DNA of 60,280 nucleotides from Clostridia bacterium (GCA_017623975.1 JAGANX010000047.1:1-60280), one strand, 5' to 3'; shown: positions 16,376 to 25,401, counted from the first letter of the stretch. The notes: generated by a model from the sequence alone, not told the origin. Numbers and translations are program-made.

Positions 16376-17098
16376 ATGGATATATCTAAAATTAAGGTCA
16401 TTGCTATGGACTTAGACGGTACCTTGACACAGCATAAGGAACAGCTTGACGCTAAGCATAGGCGTGTGCTTGATAAGCTTAGTGAGAAGTACAAGCTTAT
16501 TATGGTGGGCGCAGGGCAGACTGGACGCATTTTTAATCAAATGGGACAGTATCCGATAGACATAATCGGTAATTACGGCTTGCAGTACGCAAAATACAAT
16601 GCTCAAACCAAAGGTTTAGATACGGTTCGAGATGAAGTATTTCCGATTGACCGCGACAGTATTGAGAAAAAGGTTACATATTTTCGCCAAAAGTACGGCT
16701 TCACAGAATATAGGGGTGAGAATGTAGAATACCACGTATCAGGATGTATAACATTCCCAATATTGGGTACGAAAGCTATTCAAACGGAAAAGCTTGCCTT
16801 CGACCCTGACAGAAAAAAGCGCAGAGCTTTTTATGGTGAGGTAGTAAAGGAGTTTTCAGACTATAATGTATTTGTTGGCGGCTCCTCCTCGTTTGATATG
16901 TCACCTAAGCCATACAATAAGTACTATGCTCTTGACCTCTATTGCAAGGAAAACGGTTATTCTCACGATGAAGTCGTCTATATAGGTGACGACTATGGGC
17001 AAGGCGGAAATGATGAAAGCGTTTACTTGTCCGATTTTAATTATTTGACAATTGATGACTACCGTGATTTTGCAAAGGTAGTTAAAGAGCTGTTATAA
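16376..17098 (+). CDS. HAD-superfamily phosphatase
   Basis: This 240-residue protein has HAD motif I MDLDGTLT (nucleophile D12, acid D14), a conserved GAGQTGR segment near 42 in motif II position, and motif IV YIGDDYGQGGND near 205. The cap between them is of the Cof/phosphomannomutase-like type II kind. It starts one base after the phosphodiesterase stop. Its substrate is unknown; context points to a sugar or polyol phosphate such as glycerol-1-phosphate. It is followed by a strong terminator. Confidence 0.88.
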   Translation: MDISKIKVIAMDLDGTLTQHKEQLDAKHRRVLDKLSEKYKLIMVGAGQTGRIFNQMGQYPIDIIGNYGLQYAKYNAQTKGLDTVRDEVFPIDRDSIEKKVTYFRQKYGFTEYRGENVEYHVSGCITFPILGTKAIQTEKLAFDPDRKKRRAFYGEVVKEFSDYNVFVGGSSSFDMSPKPYNKYYALDLYCKENGYSHDEVVYIGDDYGQGGNDESVYLSDFNYLTIDDYRDFAKVVKELL

Positions 17099-17111
17099 CA
17101 AAATAAAAAAT

Positions 17112-17165
17112 TACCGCAGTTAGCATTTCTCCTCAACCGAGAACACGCTAACTGCGGTAGCTTTT
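17112..17165. terminator. Bidirectional terminator
   Basis: A perfect 13-bp stem (TACCGCAGTTAGC with its complement) with a small inner stem is followed by GCTTTTTATTTT. It serves both converging transcripts. Confidence 0.85.
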
Positions 17166-18523
17166 TATTTTACTATTATGTTATTGAATTTCCCAAAAGC
17201 GCTTGACGGAATATCGTCATACAAGCGGTCAAATGTAATCTCTTTAATGTACGGCGTTATATCGCTAATTCTATCACCGTTTACGGTTACATTTTCAAAA
17301 TAAATATTTTCAGCGGCGGAAGAAAAATAAGGGTCAAAAATCTCTGTGCCGTCCTTGAATCTTACAGATTTCGGTCCGATGCACATAAGGTAAGATAAAG
17401 GGTATTTTTCACGGTAAAGCCGAAGATTAATGTTCTTTAAAAACAGATTTTTAACATTCAAGCCAAGCTCAAAGCCTGCAAATGTGCCCTTGATAGGGTG
17501 GTTGCTTAAATATTCGTCCAGCAAATCAATTGGAGCATCTAAATCAATGTCAATGTCCTCAAAAAATATGTTATCTCCTGAGCCAACGCCACCGTTTTCT
17601 GGGCTTTCGCCTAATTTATAGGGTGGAGTTTGACAGTATAGCTTAAAGGTTTTAATTCCCTTTATGCGTCTGAAAATTGCATTAGTTAAGGAGCAGTCAA
17701 CCTGTGACCCGTCATCATAAGTATAAATACCCGGTTCTATCCTTATTGCTTTATAGTGACTGCTTTGTGAAAGCTCCAAATCCTCACATATTGCATTTTC
17801 GCAAGGACCAAAGTTTATGCTTGAATCCTGCCAGTCATACATATTAAAAGCAACTAAATCATCCCCAACCTCACCATACACATTTTTTATATGTATATTT
17901 TTAGTGTTACCGTTTACATGTATTCCGTCAGCAAAGCAGCTTATGAATCTAATGTTTTCAATAATTACCCGGGAAATATCGCCAAGCTGAACTGCAAAGC
18001 CACCGCAATTTTGGAAGGTCATATCTTTAAGTGTAAGATTACTCATGTTGTTAAACAGCATACACGTGGAAACGCCAAAAAAAGACCTATCGTTATCATA
18101 CATCCCGCTTGCACCATATCCCATTCTGTGGGGACACCAATCCTGCCAAAGGCCGCCCTCTATTGTTATGTTTTGGTTTTGGGGATAATTAATCTTTTTG
18201 TGTGTGCCGTCTTGGGTGCTTTCATTTCTTAATAAAAGCACACGGGAGCTTTTGTCGATTTTAATGACAGCACCGTCCTCGGCGATAATATGCCTGTTTG
18301 AAGGGATTGTAATACTGCTATCTATGATATATGGCTCATTCCTTTTTGGAATAATTATAACCTCGTATTCGTTAAGTGCGGCTTGAAATGCCTCCGTCCA
18401 AACATTGTCGTGCGAAGCATAGTCAGTTAATTTAATAGTTTTTGTCAATTTGTCTTGTAGCTTCTTATTTTCTAATGCAACGTTTTTAAGAGAATACTCT
18501 ATTTTTTCTTTAATTTTTCTCAT
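17165..18523 (-). CDS. Right-handed beta-helix enzyme, GH28-like
   Basis: This 452-residue protein shows repeated short beta strands of a parallel beta-helix (for example NITIEGG, NLTLKDMTF, VIIENIRF, NIHIKNV). The segment ADGIHVNGNTKNIHI followed by GEVGDDLVAFN resembles the catalytic Asp region of polygalacturonases (GH28). The polygalacturonase NTDG motif is not seen as such. The first 30 residues are a charged helix, and there is no signal peptide, so it is predicted to be cytoplasmic and to act on imported oligosaccharides. It has its own promoter. It could instead be another beta-helix hydrolase or epimerase. Confidence 0.7.
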   Translation of the reverse strand: MRKIKEKIEYSLKNVALENKKLQDKLTKTIKLTDYASHDNVWTEAFQAALNEYEVIIIPKRNEPYIIDSSITIPSNRHIIAEDGAVIKIDKSSRVLLLRNESTQDGTHKKINYPQNQNITIEGGLWQDWCPHRMGYGASGMYDNDRSFFGVSTCMLFNNMSNLTLKDMTFQNCGGFAVQLGDISRVIIENIRFISCFADGIHVNGNTKNIHIKNVYGEVGDDLVAFNMYDWQDSSINFGPCENAICEDLELSQSSHYKAIRIEPGIYTYDDGSQVDCSLTNAIFRRIKGIKTFKLYCQTPPYKLGESPENGGVGSGDNIFFEDIDIDLDAPIDLLDEYLSNHPIKGTFAGFELGLNVKNLFLKNINLRLYREKYPLSYLMCIGPKSVRFKDGTEIFDPYFSSAAENIYFENVTVNGDRISDITPYIKEITFDRLYDDIPSSAFGKFNNIIVK

Positions 18524-18587
18524 TTTACACCTTATTATATTTACATATGTTCAAAAGATAATTTGTTTTTTTGCTTTTCATAAGGTT

Positions 18588-18616
18588 ATGTTAACATATA
18601 TTGGCATATTTTACAA
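18588..18616 (-). promoter_or_regulatory. Promoter of the GH28-like gene
   Basis: On the minus strand, TTGTAA, a 17-nt spacer ending TGT, and TAACAT. It lies 65 nt upstream of the start. Confidence 0.6.
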
Positions 18617-18696
18617 GAAGAAAATAGCACTTAACTCAAAAAACATAGAATGATTAATGTTTTTTATTACATTTCAATAATATTTTTCATTATCTA

Positions 18697-18725
18697 TTGA
18701 TATTTTTTGAAAATAGTGCTAAAAT
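18697..18725 (+). promoter_or_regulatory. Promoter of the CxxC-repeat lipoprotein gene
   Basis: TTGATA, a 17-nt spacer ending TGC, and TAAAAT. The AAAATAGTG(C/T)TAAAAT part also occurs in the promoter at 38792-38820. Confidence 0.8.
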
Positions 18726-18763
18726 ATAATAGTAAAATAGTAAGTATATATTTGAGGTGACTT

Positions 18764-20920
18764 ATGAAAAAGAAAATTTGGTTGTCACTGTCGATACTTG
18801 GTATTGTTGCATTGCTTTTTGTTTTTGCCTCTTGTGGCGGACATGAGCATAGTTTTGATACCAATTGGCAGAAGGACGAAACAAATCACTGGCACACTTG
18901 CACAGTAGAAGGATGTGAGGAAAAGTCGAATGTCGCAGCTCACACCTATACTACAACCGAAGTTCCGGCAAAATGTGGCATTGCCGGTAAGAAAATAGAA
19001 GCATGTGTATGCGGCTTAACGAAGGAAACTTCTATTCCTGCATTGGAGCATGATGTTTTGGAAAACGTAGTTGCGCCTACTTGTACCGAAGACGGTTATA
19101 CAGAGCTTTCCTGTAAGAGAGAAGGCTGTGATTACAAGGAGGTAAAAAACATCGTTCCCGCATCGCACACAATTGTTGAAACAGTTGTTGCACCTACTTG
19201 TACTGAAAAAGGTTATACACAGCGTGATTGCTCTGTCTGTGACTTTTCAGAGATAGTAAACGAAACCGACGTTGTTGCTCACACATATGAGGAAAAGACG
19301 GTTGAGCCAACTTGCACGGAAGAAGGCTATACAGCCAATGTATGTACAGTATGTGGTGATACTCTTGAAAAAACCGATATAGTTGATGAGCTTGGTCACG
19401 ACAAGATAAACGGTACACCCGTTGCGCCAACATGTACAGAAAAGGGCTACACACCTGTAACCTGTTCACGATGTGACTTTACTGATAAGAGCGAATTTGT
19501 TGATGAGCTTGGTCATGACGAGATAAAGGGCGAGTCTGTTGCTCCAACATGTACAGAAGAAGGCTACACACACGTAACCTGTTCAAGATGTGATTATGTA
19601 GGAAAATCTGATTTTGTTGCTGCTGCTCCGCATAGCTACTATATGGAGGAGGATGCAAGAGAGGATGAACATTATAGAGTTATAGAAATCCCAACCTGTG
19701 ATCAGCCCGGAAAAAAGGTATATTGGTGCTTCACTTGTAATGATTACCCATTTGACGGTGATAATAACATTCGTGAAATTCCTGCGCTTGGACATGATGA
19801 GCAGTATGAGATTGTTTTACCAAACTGTGATTCTAAGGGTGCTACAATAGTTACCTGTTCAAGATGTGACTATAACAGCACAAAGGACGAGGTTGACCCG
19901 CTTGGACATACATATTATAAGGAAGCAGATGCCATTGAGGGCACACACTTTGTAGTAACCTTAGCTCCAACATGTACAGAAAAGGGTGAAAGGTCCTACT
20001 ACTGTCAGGTTGAAAGCTGCGGAAAGCTTGCAACCGATGACACAAACGGAAAGGGCGAAATTCCTGCGCTTGGCCACAACTGGGTAGTTAGCGTTCAACC
20101 TTGGTGCGGTAATGACAGTAATTTTGAGTATGTTTGTGACAGAATTTGCAGAGAAGTTCCTTGTACAGAAGTGAAAACTGAGAAGGCACAGGAAGAGGTT
20201 AGACATACATACGACCCTGAATTAGTAAAGGTATTTGAAACCTGTGTTGATTACGCTATTTATGAATGTCCTGTTTGCTATAAGGATTTCACAGCTTATG
20301 CGGGGGATGAGGTTGGTCAACCAACGAATGTTCACTCATTTGATAGCGTGTTTAATGTAACAGCTCCTACATGCACCGCAAAGGGATATACAACTTATAG
20401 CTGTACTGCCGGTGCTTGTGGCTTAACTGAGGATAGAGATTATACAGATATTACACCGCACACATTAGGTGATGTTTCTGAAAACGGTACAACAACCTGC
20501 CAAGTATGTAACAAGAGCTATGTTGACGTAACAGCCGAAAAGGTTACAGGCAGCGATGCACTTTGCATTTGCGGTCAAGACCCATGTGTTTGCGGCGGCA
20601 CATCAGCAGATTGGGAGGGCTATGCAAAACCGAAGGAACCAATGTCAATCACAGCAAATGAAAAATTTGCAATTAATGAGGTTGAATGGGCAGACGGTAA
20701 GCATGCATTGTCAATTGGCGACGGCTTAATTGTTCTCAACGGCACTGAGGAAACGGAATACACAGTTGTTATCTATGCGGAAAATGGCGGCGAAGCAATT
20801 GCTACATTTACAGTATCTGGTGCATACGTGATGATTGACCTTTACCAGCACGAAACGGTTACTATGGTTGAAATTACTTCAACAACAGATGCTTCCGTTT
20901 CATTCTACAAAACAATTTAA
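18764..20920 (+). CDS. Surface lipoprotein with tandem CxxC repeats
   Basis: This 718-residue protein has a lipoprotein signal ending FASC (C24). Nearly all the mature part, to about residue 600, is a chain of some ten units of roughly 40 residues. Each carries PTCTEKGYT or a variant, then a CxxC or CxxxC pair such as CSRCD, and usually LGHD or AHTY. The two best-conserved units (39 residues, 117 nt) sit at 19382-19615. Cys/His spacing suggests small metal-bound or disulfide knobs, as in many gut Clostridia surface proteins. The last 110 residues are a separate beta domain. Function unknown; adhesion or display is plausible. GAGGTG site, own promoter and own terminator. Confidence 0.8.
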   Translation: MKKKIWLSLSILGIVALLFVFASCGGHEHSFDTNWQKDETNHWHTCTVEGCEEKSNVAAHTYTTTEVPAKCGIAGKKIEACVCGLTKETSIPALEHDVLENVVAPTCTEDGYTELSCKREGCDYKEVKNIVPASHTIVETVVAPTCTEKGYTQRDCSVCDFSEIVNETDVVAHTYEEKTVEPTCTEEGYTANVCTVCGDTLEKTDIVDELGHDKINGTPVAPTCTEKGYTPVTCSRCDFTDKSEFVDELGHDEIKGESVAPTCTEEGYTHVTCSRCDYVGKSDFVAAAPHSYYMEEDAREDEHYRVIEIPTCDQPGKKVYWCFTCNDYPFDGDNNIREIPALGHDEQYEIVLPNCDSKGATIVTCSRCDYNSTKDEVDPLGHTYYKEADAIEGTHFVVTLAPTCTEKGERSYYCQVESCGKLATDDTNGKGEIPALGHNWVVSVQPWCGNDSNFEYVCDRICREVPCTEVKTEKAQEEVRHTYDPELVKVFETCVDYAIYECPVCYKDFTAYAGDEVGQPTNVHSFDSVFNVTAPTCTAKGYTTYSCTAGACGLTEDRDYTDITPHTLGDVSENGTTTCQVCNKSYVDVTAEKVTGSDALCICGQDPCVCGGTSADWEGYAKPKEPMSITANEKFAINEVEWADGKHALSIGDGLIVLNGTEETEYTVVIYAENGGEAIATFTVSGAYVMIDLYQHETVTMVEITSTTDASVSFYKTI
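19382..19615 (+). repeat. Two 117-nt tandem coding repeats
   Basis: Units 19382-19498 and 19499-19615 each encode 39 residues beginning VDELGHD and are nearly identical. Neighbouring units are more diverged, which points to recent duplication or gene conversion. Confidence 0.8.
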
Positions 20921-20922
20921 TA

Positions 20923-20950
20923 AAAAAACGGCACCAAGGTGCCGTTTTTT
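20923..20950 (+). terminator. Terminator of the CxxC-repeat lipoprotein gene
   Basis: AAAAAACGGCACC and GGTGCCGTTTTTT form a 13-bp stem with a 2-nt gap and U-run, starting 3 nt after the stop codon. Confidence 0.9.
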
Positions 20951-21095
20951 ATAGAATTGAGCGACTGTTAATGAAAGCGAGCGAAACAACCAATGCAAAT
21001 CCCAAGCGTTTATCATGCCAAATAGCAATTGCAAACCTTTTGCAGAATTAGAGTTTGTATAAAGGATAAAGTTAAAACCTAAGGAGAAAAGGAAA

Positions 21096-22382
21096 ATGAA
21101 AAGAAAACCTTTAGCATTGTTTATCCTTATATTTCATTGTGCCTGTGCTTTGTATTTAGTATCTTGCGGCATCAAAAACGGTGATACACAAATAGAAGAA
21201 AATGAAGAGTCAAAACATGAGCATGCATATGGTGAATGGGTAACTGTAACCGAGCCAACATGCACAAAGGAAGGCTTAAAGCAACAGAAATGTACATGCG
21301 GAAAAGTTGTTAGTGAGAAAATTTTAAATCTGGGGCACAAAGTTACAAATGATGTATGTACAATTTGCGGAGCATTGCCCAGCGAGGGGCTTGAATACAA
21401 ATTAAGTGAAGATGGAACTTACTACATTGTTTTATCAATTGGTACTTGCACAGAGGTAGATATTATAATTCCAAGCATTTACAAAGAGATACCTGTAACA
21501 ATCATAGGCGATTCAGCATTCTATTTTTGCACGAGCCTAACAAGTGTAACAATACCGAACAGTATAACAAACATAGGCGATAGTGCATTCGAGGGGTGCG
21601 CCAACCTCACAAGCATAATTATACCAAACAGTGTAATGAATATAGGTTCAAGCGCATTTGGCGGTTATAAAGACGTTAAAGGTGATAAAGGCTTCATGAG
21701 CGTGAATTATATTGGAAATATAGAAGGTTGGTGTAATATAAACTTTGGTAACATTTCTCCATTCAGATGTGTGGAGATGCTATACATAAACGGAGAACTT
21801 GTAACAGAGTTAGTGATACCTGATACGGTAACAGAAATTAAGTCATCTGCATTCTCTGGTTGCAAGAGTCTTACTTGTGTAACAATACCTGATAGTGTAA
21901 CAAGCATAGGTGATTCTGCGTTTAATTATTGCACGAGCCTAACAGGTATAACAATACCTGATAGTGTAACAAGCGTAGGCGATTATTCGTTTTCGGGTTG
22001 CACAGGCCTAACGAGCGTAACAATGGGAACTGGTGTAACAAGCATAGGCGATAGAGCGTTCTCCGGTTGCACAAGATTAATAAGCGTAACAATAGGAACT
22101 GGCGTAACAAGTATAGGCGTTGATTCATTCTCCGATTGCACGGGCTTAACAAGCATAATAATACCAGATGGTGTAACAAGTATAGCTCCAACTGCATTTC
22201 AGGGATGCAAAAGCCTAAAAAGCGTAACAATACCGGACAGTGTAACAAGCATTGGCTTAGGCGCATTCAATGGCTGTGATAACCTTACAATCTATTGCGA
22301 AGCAGAAAGTAAGCCAAACGGATGGGATTCTCGGTGGAACTATTCAAACTGTCCTGTTGTATGGGGATATACAGCGGAATAA
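21096..22382 (+). CDS. BspA-type leucine-rich-repeat lipoprotein
   Basis: This 428-residue protein has a lipoprotein signal ending LVSC (C24). Residues about 40-95 hold one CxxC module of the same kind as the previous gene (EPTCTKEGLKQQKCTCGK). From about 125 to 410 there are roughly nine LRR_5 repeats of about 23 residues, pattern GDSAFxGCxSLTSVTIPDSVTSI. Such proteins are cell-surface adhesins or binders in gut and oral bacteria. AAGGAGAAAAGG precedes the ATG. No clear promoter was found in the 145 nt upstream. Confidence 0.88.
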   Translation: MKRKPLALFILIFHCACALYLVSCGIKNGDTQIEENEESKHEHAYGEWVTVTEPTCTKEGLKQQKCTCGKVVSEKILNLGHKVTNDVCTICGALPSEGLEYKLSEDGTYYIVLSIGTCTEVDIIIPSIYKEIPVTIIGDSAFYFCTSLTSVTIPNSITNIGDSAFEGCANLTSIIIPNSVMNIGSSAFGGYKDVKGDKGFMSVNYIGNIEGWCNINFGNISPFRCVEMLYINGELVTELVIPDTVTEIKSSAFSGCKSLTCVTIPDSVTSIGDSAFNYCTSLTGITIPDSVTSVGDYSFSGCTGLTSVTMGTGVTSIGDRAFSGCTRLISVTIGTGVTSIGVDSFSDCTGLTSIIIPDGVTSIAPTAFQGCKSLKSVTIPDSVTSIGLGAFNGCDNLTIYCEAESKPNGWDSRWNYSNCPVVWGYTAE

Positions 22383-22386
22383 TAAC

Positions 22387-22419
22387 AAAAAATTGTGAGC
22401 ATTTTGCTCACAATTTTTT
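22387..22419. terminator. Bidirectional terminator
   Basis: AAAAAATTGTGAGCA pairs with TGCTCACAATTTTTT around a TTT loop, between converging genes. Confidence 0.9.
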
Positions 22420-23365
22420 ATACTATTCTATTTTGTTCTTTACCGTTTAAAAACGCTTCAATATTTGAAAGCACCGTGTTAAAGCATCTTGTTCTTGATT
22501 CAAAGGAGCCCCAAGCCATGTGTGGCGTTAAAAGCACGTTGTAACGGTCAAGTATTTTTACAAATGGGTGTTTTTCATCAATCGGCTCATAAGAGAAAAC
22601 ATCACATCCCATACCGCCAATTGTCCCGTCAATAATCGCATCGGCAACCGCCTGCTCATCCCAAACAGCACCTCGGGCAACATTGATAATAATGGCATCC
22701 TTTTTCATCATTTTAAGCTGCTCCTTGCCAATCATACCCCTTGTTTTGTCGGTCAAAGGACAGTGGATAGAGATAATATCGGAGCTTTTAAGTAAATAAT
22801 CAAGGTCAACACATTCAAAATCAGGGTCAGGAGTGCGTTTGTTTACAATAACCTTGCAGCCAAATGCATCTGCAATTTTGCCAACCCCCTTGCCAATGTT
22901 ACCAAAGCCGATAATGCCCCAGGTCATTCCTGCCATTTCGTGATATACAGGTTCAAGCATATTTGCGCTAATACTGTTTTGATAACCGCCGTAATGGACA
23001 AAATTTCTATATTCGTTCAAATGCGTTACCAAAGAGCAAGCCATAGATACAGTCACCTGTGCAACACAAGCGGTAGAATAAGCAGGGGTGTTAGCAACGG
23101 CAATCCCTCTTTTTTTACAGTATTCTGTATCAATGTTGTCATATCCTGTGGCAGTTTCGCATATTAACTTTAAGTTTTTCGCATCCTTTAAAACGCTTTC
23201 AACCATTTTAACCTTATTGACAATCACAATGTCAGCATCCTTTAAGCGTTCTTTCGCTTCATCTTGCTTTGTAACAGGGTATTTTGTAACAGTGCCGAAT
23301 TTGTCCGCCCCTGTTAAATCAAGGTCTTCTCCCAAGGTCTTGTAATCAAGAATAACAATATTCAT
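22418..23365 (-). CDS. D-2-hydroxyacid dehydrogenase
   Basis: This 315-residue NAD-dependent enzyme interconverts a 2-oxoacid and its D-2-hydroxyacid. It has the Rossmann motif GFGNIGKGVGKIA near 150, the catalytic Arg region INVARGAVWDE near 230, and the catalytic His in LTPHMAWGS near 285. The substrate is not clear; glyoxylate, hydroxypyruvate or phosphoglycerate types share this layout. The ATG at 23365 is preferred because GTGAGGG lies 5 nt upstream; a GTG at 23377 is possible. It starts 8 nt after the YgjP-like gene and shares its transcript. Confidence 0.9.
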   Translation of the reverse strand: MNIVILDYKTLGEDLDLTGADKFGTVTKYPVTKQDEAKERLKDADIVIVNKVKMVESVLKDAKNLKLICETATGYDNIDTEYCKKRGIAVANTPAYSTACVAQVTVSMACSLVTHLNEYRNFVHYGGYQNSISANMLEPVYHEMAGMTWGIIGFGNIGKGVGKIADAFGCKVIVNKRTPDPDFECVDLDYLLKSSDIISIHCPLTDKTRGMIGKEQLKMMKKDAIIINVARGAVWDEQAVADAIIDGTIGGMGCDVFSYEPIDEKHPFVKILDRYNVLLTPHMAWGSFESRTRCFNTVLSNIEAFLNGKEQNRIV

Positions 23366-23373
23366 AAGTTCCC

Positions 23374-23880
23374 TCACTTTAATAATTTTCGTCTTTCTTT
23401 GTAGTCAGGCAAAATTTTTCCTACTTCGCACCAGAATTTTTTGGAGTGGTTCATCTCTTTTATGTGGCACAGCTCGTGTACAACAACATATTCAATTGCT
23501 GATATGGGATAAAGCGCCAGCCTGAAAGAAAAATTCAAGTGCTTTTTTGAAGTACAGCTGCCAAACACCTTTTTGGCAGAGGTAATATTGACTTTGGTAT
23601 ATGTTACGCCCACTTGCTCAGCGTACTTTTTTACAAGGGGTAAAACGATTTCTTTTGTCTTTTCCTTTAATTCCAAAATTTCATTTGGTAAAACCGCTTT
23701 TGGTAAAGGCTGCTCTTTAATTATGTTTATCCGTTTTTCAATCCAGCTTGAATGCTTTTGCACAATTTCGTCAATAATTTTACGGTTAAGTCCAAAAGGG
23801 GCGTGAACAACAAGCTTCAATTCAGGCGTTACTTTAAGCCCAACGGTTTTTCTCTTGGAATAAATAATCTCATATTCCAT
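23374..23880 (-). CDS. YgjP-like metallopeptidase domain protein
   Basis: This 168-residue protein has the zinc motif HELCH in VVHELCHIKEMNHSKKFW near 130-147, and the usual N-terminal half with ELKLVVHAP and SSWIEKRI. This is the YgjP/DUF45 (WLM-related) family. Its physiological substrate is unsettled; UTP pyrophosphatase activity has been reported for a family member. The ATG at 23880 follows AGAGGTG. It heads a two-gene minus-strand operon with the dehydrogenase, diverging from smpB. Confidence 0.88.
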   Translation of the reverse strand: MEYEIIYSKRKTVGLKVTPELKLVVHAPFGLNRKIIDEIVQKHSSWIEKRINIIKEQPLPKAVLPNEILELKEKTKEIVLPLVKKYAEQVGVTYTKVNITSAKKVFGSCTSKKHLNFSFRLALYPISAIEYVVVHELCHIKEMNHSKKFWCEVGKILPDYKERRKLLK

Positions 23881-23897
23881 ATAATCACCTCTTATCA

Positions 23898-23926
23898 ATT
23901 GTATCATACTAAATATATTTTGTCAA
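23898..23926 (-). promoter_or_regulatory. Promoter of the ygjP-like/dehydrogenase operon
   Basis: On the minus strand, TTGACA, a 17-nt spacer ending TGA, and TACAAT. Confidence 0.88.
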
Positions 23927-23944
23927 TTACGACAAGATATGCTA

Positions 23945-23973
23945 TTGAAAAATAAAAAATAATATGTTATACT
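23945..23973 (+). promoter_or_regulatory. Promoter of smpB
   Basis: TTGAAA, a 17-nt spacer ending TGT, and TATACT. It diverges from the promoter at 23898-23926. Confidence 0.85.
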
Positions 23974-24000
23974 AATTAAAATACTTGAAAGGAGAGAATT

Positions 24001-24462
24001 ATGGCTGAACAAGGTACAAAAACAATAGCGCAAAACAAAAAAGCCTTTCACGATTATTTCGTGCTTGAACGGTATGAAGCGGGTATTGAGCTTTTCGGCA
24101 CAGAGGTTAAATCTCTCCGTCAAGGTCAGGTCAATTTAAAGGATTCCTTTTGCAAGGTTTACGATGGGGAGCTGCTTGCCTTGGGCATACATATCAGCCC
24201 TTACGAAAAAGTAAATATTTTTAATAAAGACCCACTTCGCCACAAAAGACTTCTAATGCACAAAAAAGAAATAATGAAGCTAAACGGTATGCTCACCCGT
24301 GACGGCTATTCCATAATTCCCTTGTCCCTTTATTTTAAAGGCTCACGGGTTAAGGTGGAGATAGGCGTTTGCAAGGGTAAAAAACTTTATGATAAGCGTG
24401 AAAGTGAAGCAAAGAAGTCAGCGCAAAGAACAATAGAAAGAGTTACAAAGGGAGAAATGTAA
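24001..24462 (+). CDS. smpB: SsrA-binding protein SmpB
   Basis: This 153-residue protein binds tmRNA and brings it to stalled ribosomes for trans-translation. Family motifs are [34 protein letters not shown] and HIS-PYE. The C-terminal [17 protein letters not shown] is the basic tail that enters the mRNA channel. GAAAGGAGAG precedes the ATG. Its partner ssrA lies about 1 kb downstream, the common arrangement. Confidence 0.98.
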   Translation: MAEQGTKTIAQNKKAFHDYFVLERYEAGIELFGTEVKSLRQGQVNLKDSFCKVYDGELLALGIHISPYEKVNIFNKDPLRHKRLLMHKKEIMKLNGMLTRDGYSIIPLSLYFKGSRVKVEIGVCKGKKLYDKRESEAKKSAQRTIERVTKGEM

Positions 24463-25337
24463 TGAAAGAATATTTGAACAGCTTTATGACTGAATGTGAT
24501 TACACAGGTGAGGACAAAGCGTTTTTGCTTGAAGCCTACGAAAAAATTATTGGTTATGAAAGCACAAAAAAGGAATGGGAAAGAATTTTAAAGGTATATG
24601 ATAATAACATAAAGTGCGATTATTATAATGAAATTCTCGTTCCCGCACAAAACGCAGGCAAAGCCGTAGGTGTGCATCCATATACATCAGGCTTGCTCAT
24701 TTTTATGTGTATGTCCAAGCGTTTAAAGGAGCTTTATATTGAACGCGGCATCAGTATGGAAATCTTTAAGAAATCTATGCTTGACTTAAAGTATAAGCTT
24801 GAAGAATGTAAGGTTGTACGCGGTGTAATCGGTTCCTTTGTTGCTTGGTGGTTCCCGGGATTTTTCGACCTTACAAGATTTGGTCTTGGCAGATTGCAAT
24901 TTGAAATCTCAAACTTCGGTCACGAGTATGATAAAAACGGTCATAAATTAAGTAAGGATAGCAAGGCAATCGGCATACATATTCCAAGGGACGGTACTCC
25001 TTTTGATGAGGAAAGCTGTATTGAAGCATACAAAATGGCAAAGGAATTCTTTACCGAAATTGAGGGAGAGGAGAAGCCATTTATCTGCCACTCCTGGCTT
25101 CTTTATCCAAAGCACGAGGAAATTTTAAATCATAATAGCAACACATATAAATTCTTCTCTCGCTTTGATGTGTTTGAATACGGTGATAATGAGGGCGAGG
25201 ACCTTTGGAGGCTCTTTGATACAGAGGATAGAAATCCTGATAGATTGCCAACAAATACTTCATTTAGAAGAAATTATGTTGAGCATCTTAAAAAAGGCGG
25301 CTTAGTCGGCTGGGGTCTTGGAGTATTTTTCTTCTAA
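24462..25337 (+). CDS. Predicted acyltransferase (NAT_N/GNAT_C-type)
   Basis: This 291-residue protein overlaps the smpB stop by one base. The helical N-terminal half (FLLEAYEKI, YNEILVPAQNAGKAVGVHPYTSGLLIF) and the C-terminal half (GIHIPRDGTPFDEESC, CHSWLLYP) fit the two-domain N-acyltransferase-like family often labelled acyltransferase domain-containing protein in Clostridia. No substrate is known. There is no signal peptide or membrane helix. It lies between smpB and ssrA, but a link to trans-translation is not established. Confidence 0.65.
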   Translation: MKEYLNSFMTECDYTGEDKAFLLEAYEKIIGYESTKKEWERILKVYDNNIKCDYYNEILVPAQNAGKAVGVHPYTSGLLIFMCMSKRLKELYIERGISMEIFKKSMLDLKYKLEECKVVRGVIGSFVAWWFPGFFDLTRFGLGRLQFEISNFGHEYDKNGHKLSKDSKAIGIHIPRDGTPFDEESCIEAYKMAKEFFTEIEGEEKPFICHSWLLYPKHEEILNHNSNTYKFFSRFDVFEYGDNEGEDLWRLFDTEDRNPDRLPTNTSFRRNYVEHLKKGGLVGWGLGVFFF

Positions 25338-25359
25338 TACAGAGAATGTAAAAGCAAAT

Positions 25360-25391
25360 TTGTAGGGGAGGGGTCACCCCTCCCGCTACAA
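25360..25391. repeat. REP-like GC-rich palindrome
   Basis: TTGTAGGGGAGGGG, a TCA loop, and a nearly complementary arm ending in CTACAA. It is strikingly GC-rich against its AT-rich surroundings. Such palindromes are often dispersed intergenic repeats. It occupies the place where the -35 of ssrA should be. Confidence 0.6.
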
Positions 25392-25401
25392 GAAATAATT
25401 A

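Noticed and set aside
19040-20450. Repeated CxxC-encoding DNA as a CRISPR or mobile repeat
   Set aside because: All copies are in frame within one long coding region with coherent domain structure.
23366-23377. GTG start for the D-2-hydroxyacid dehydrogenase
   Set aside because: It would give a 4-nt overlap with the preceding gene, but has no ribosome site. The ATG at 23365 has GTGAGGG 5 nt upstream. Not fully excluded.
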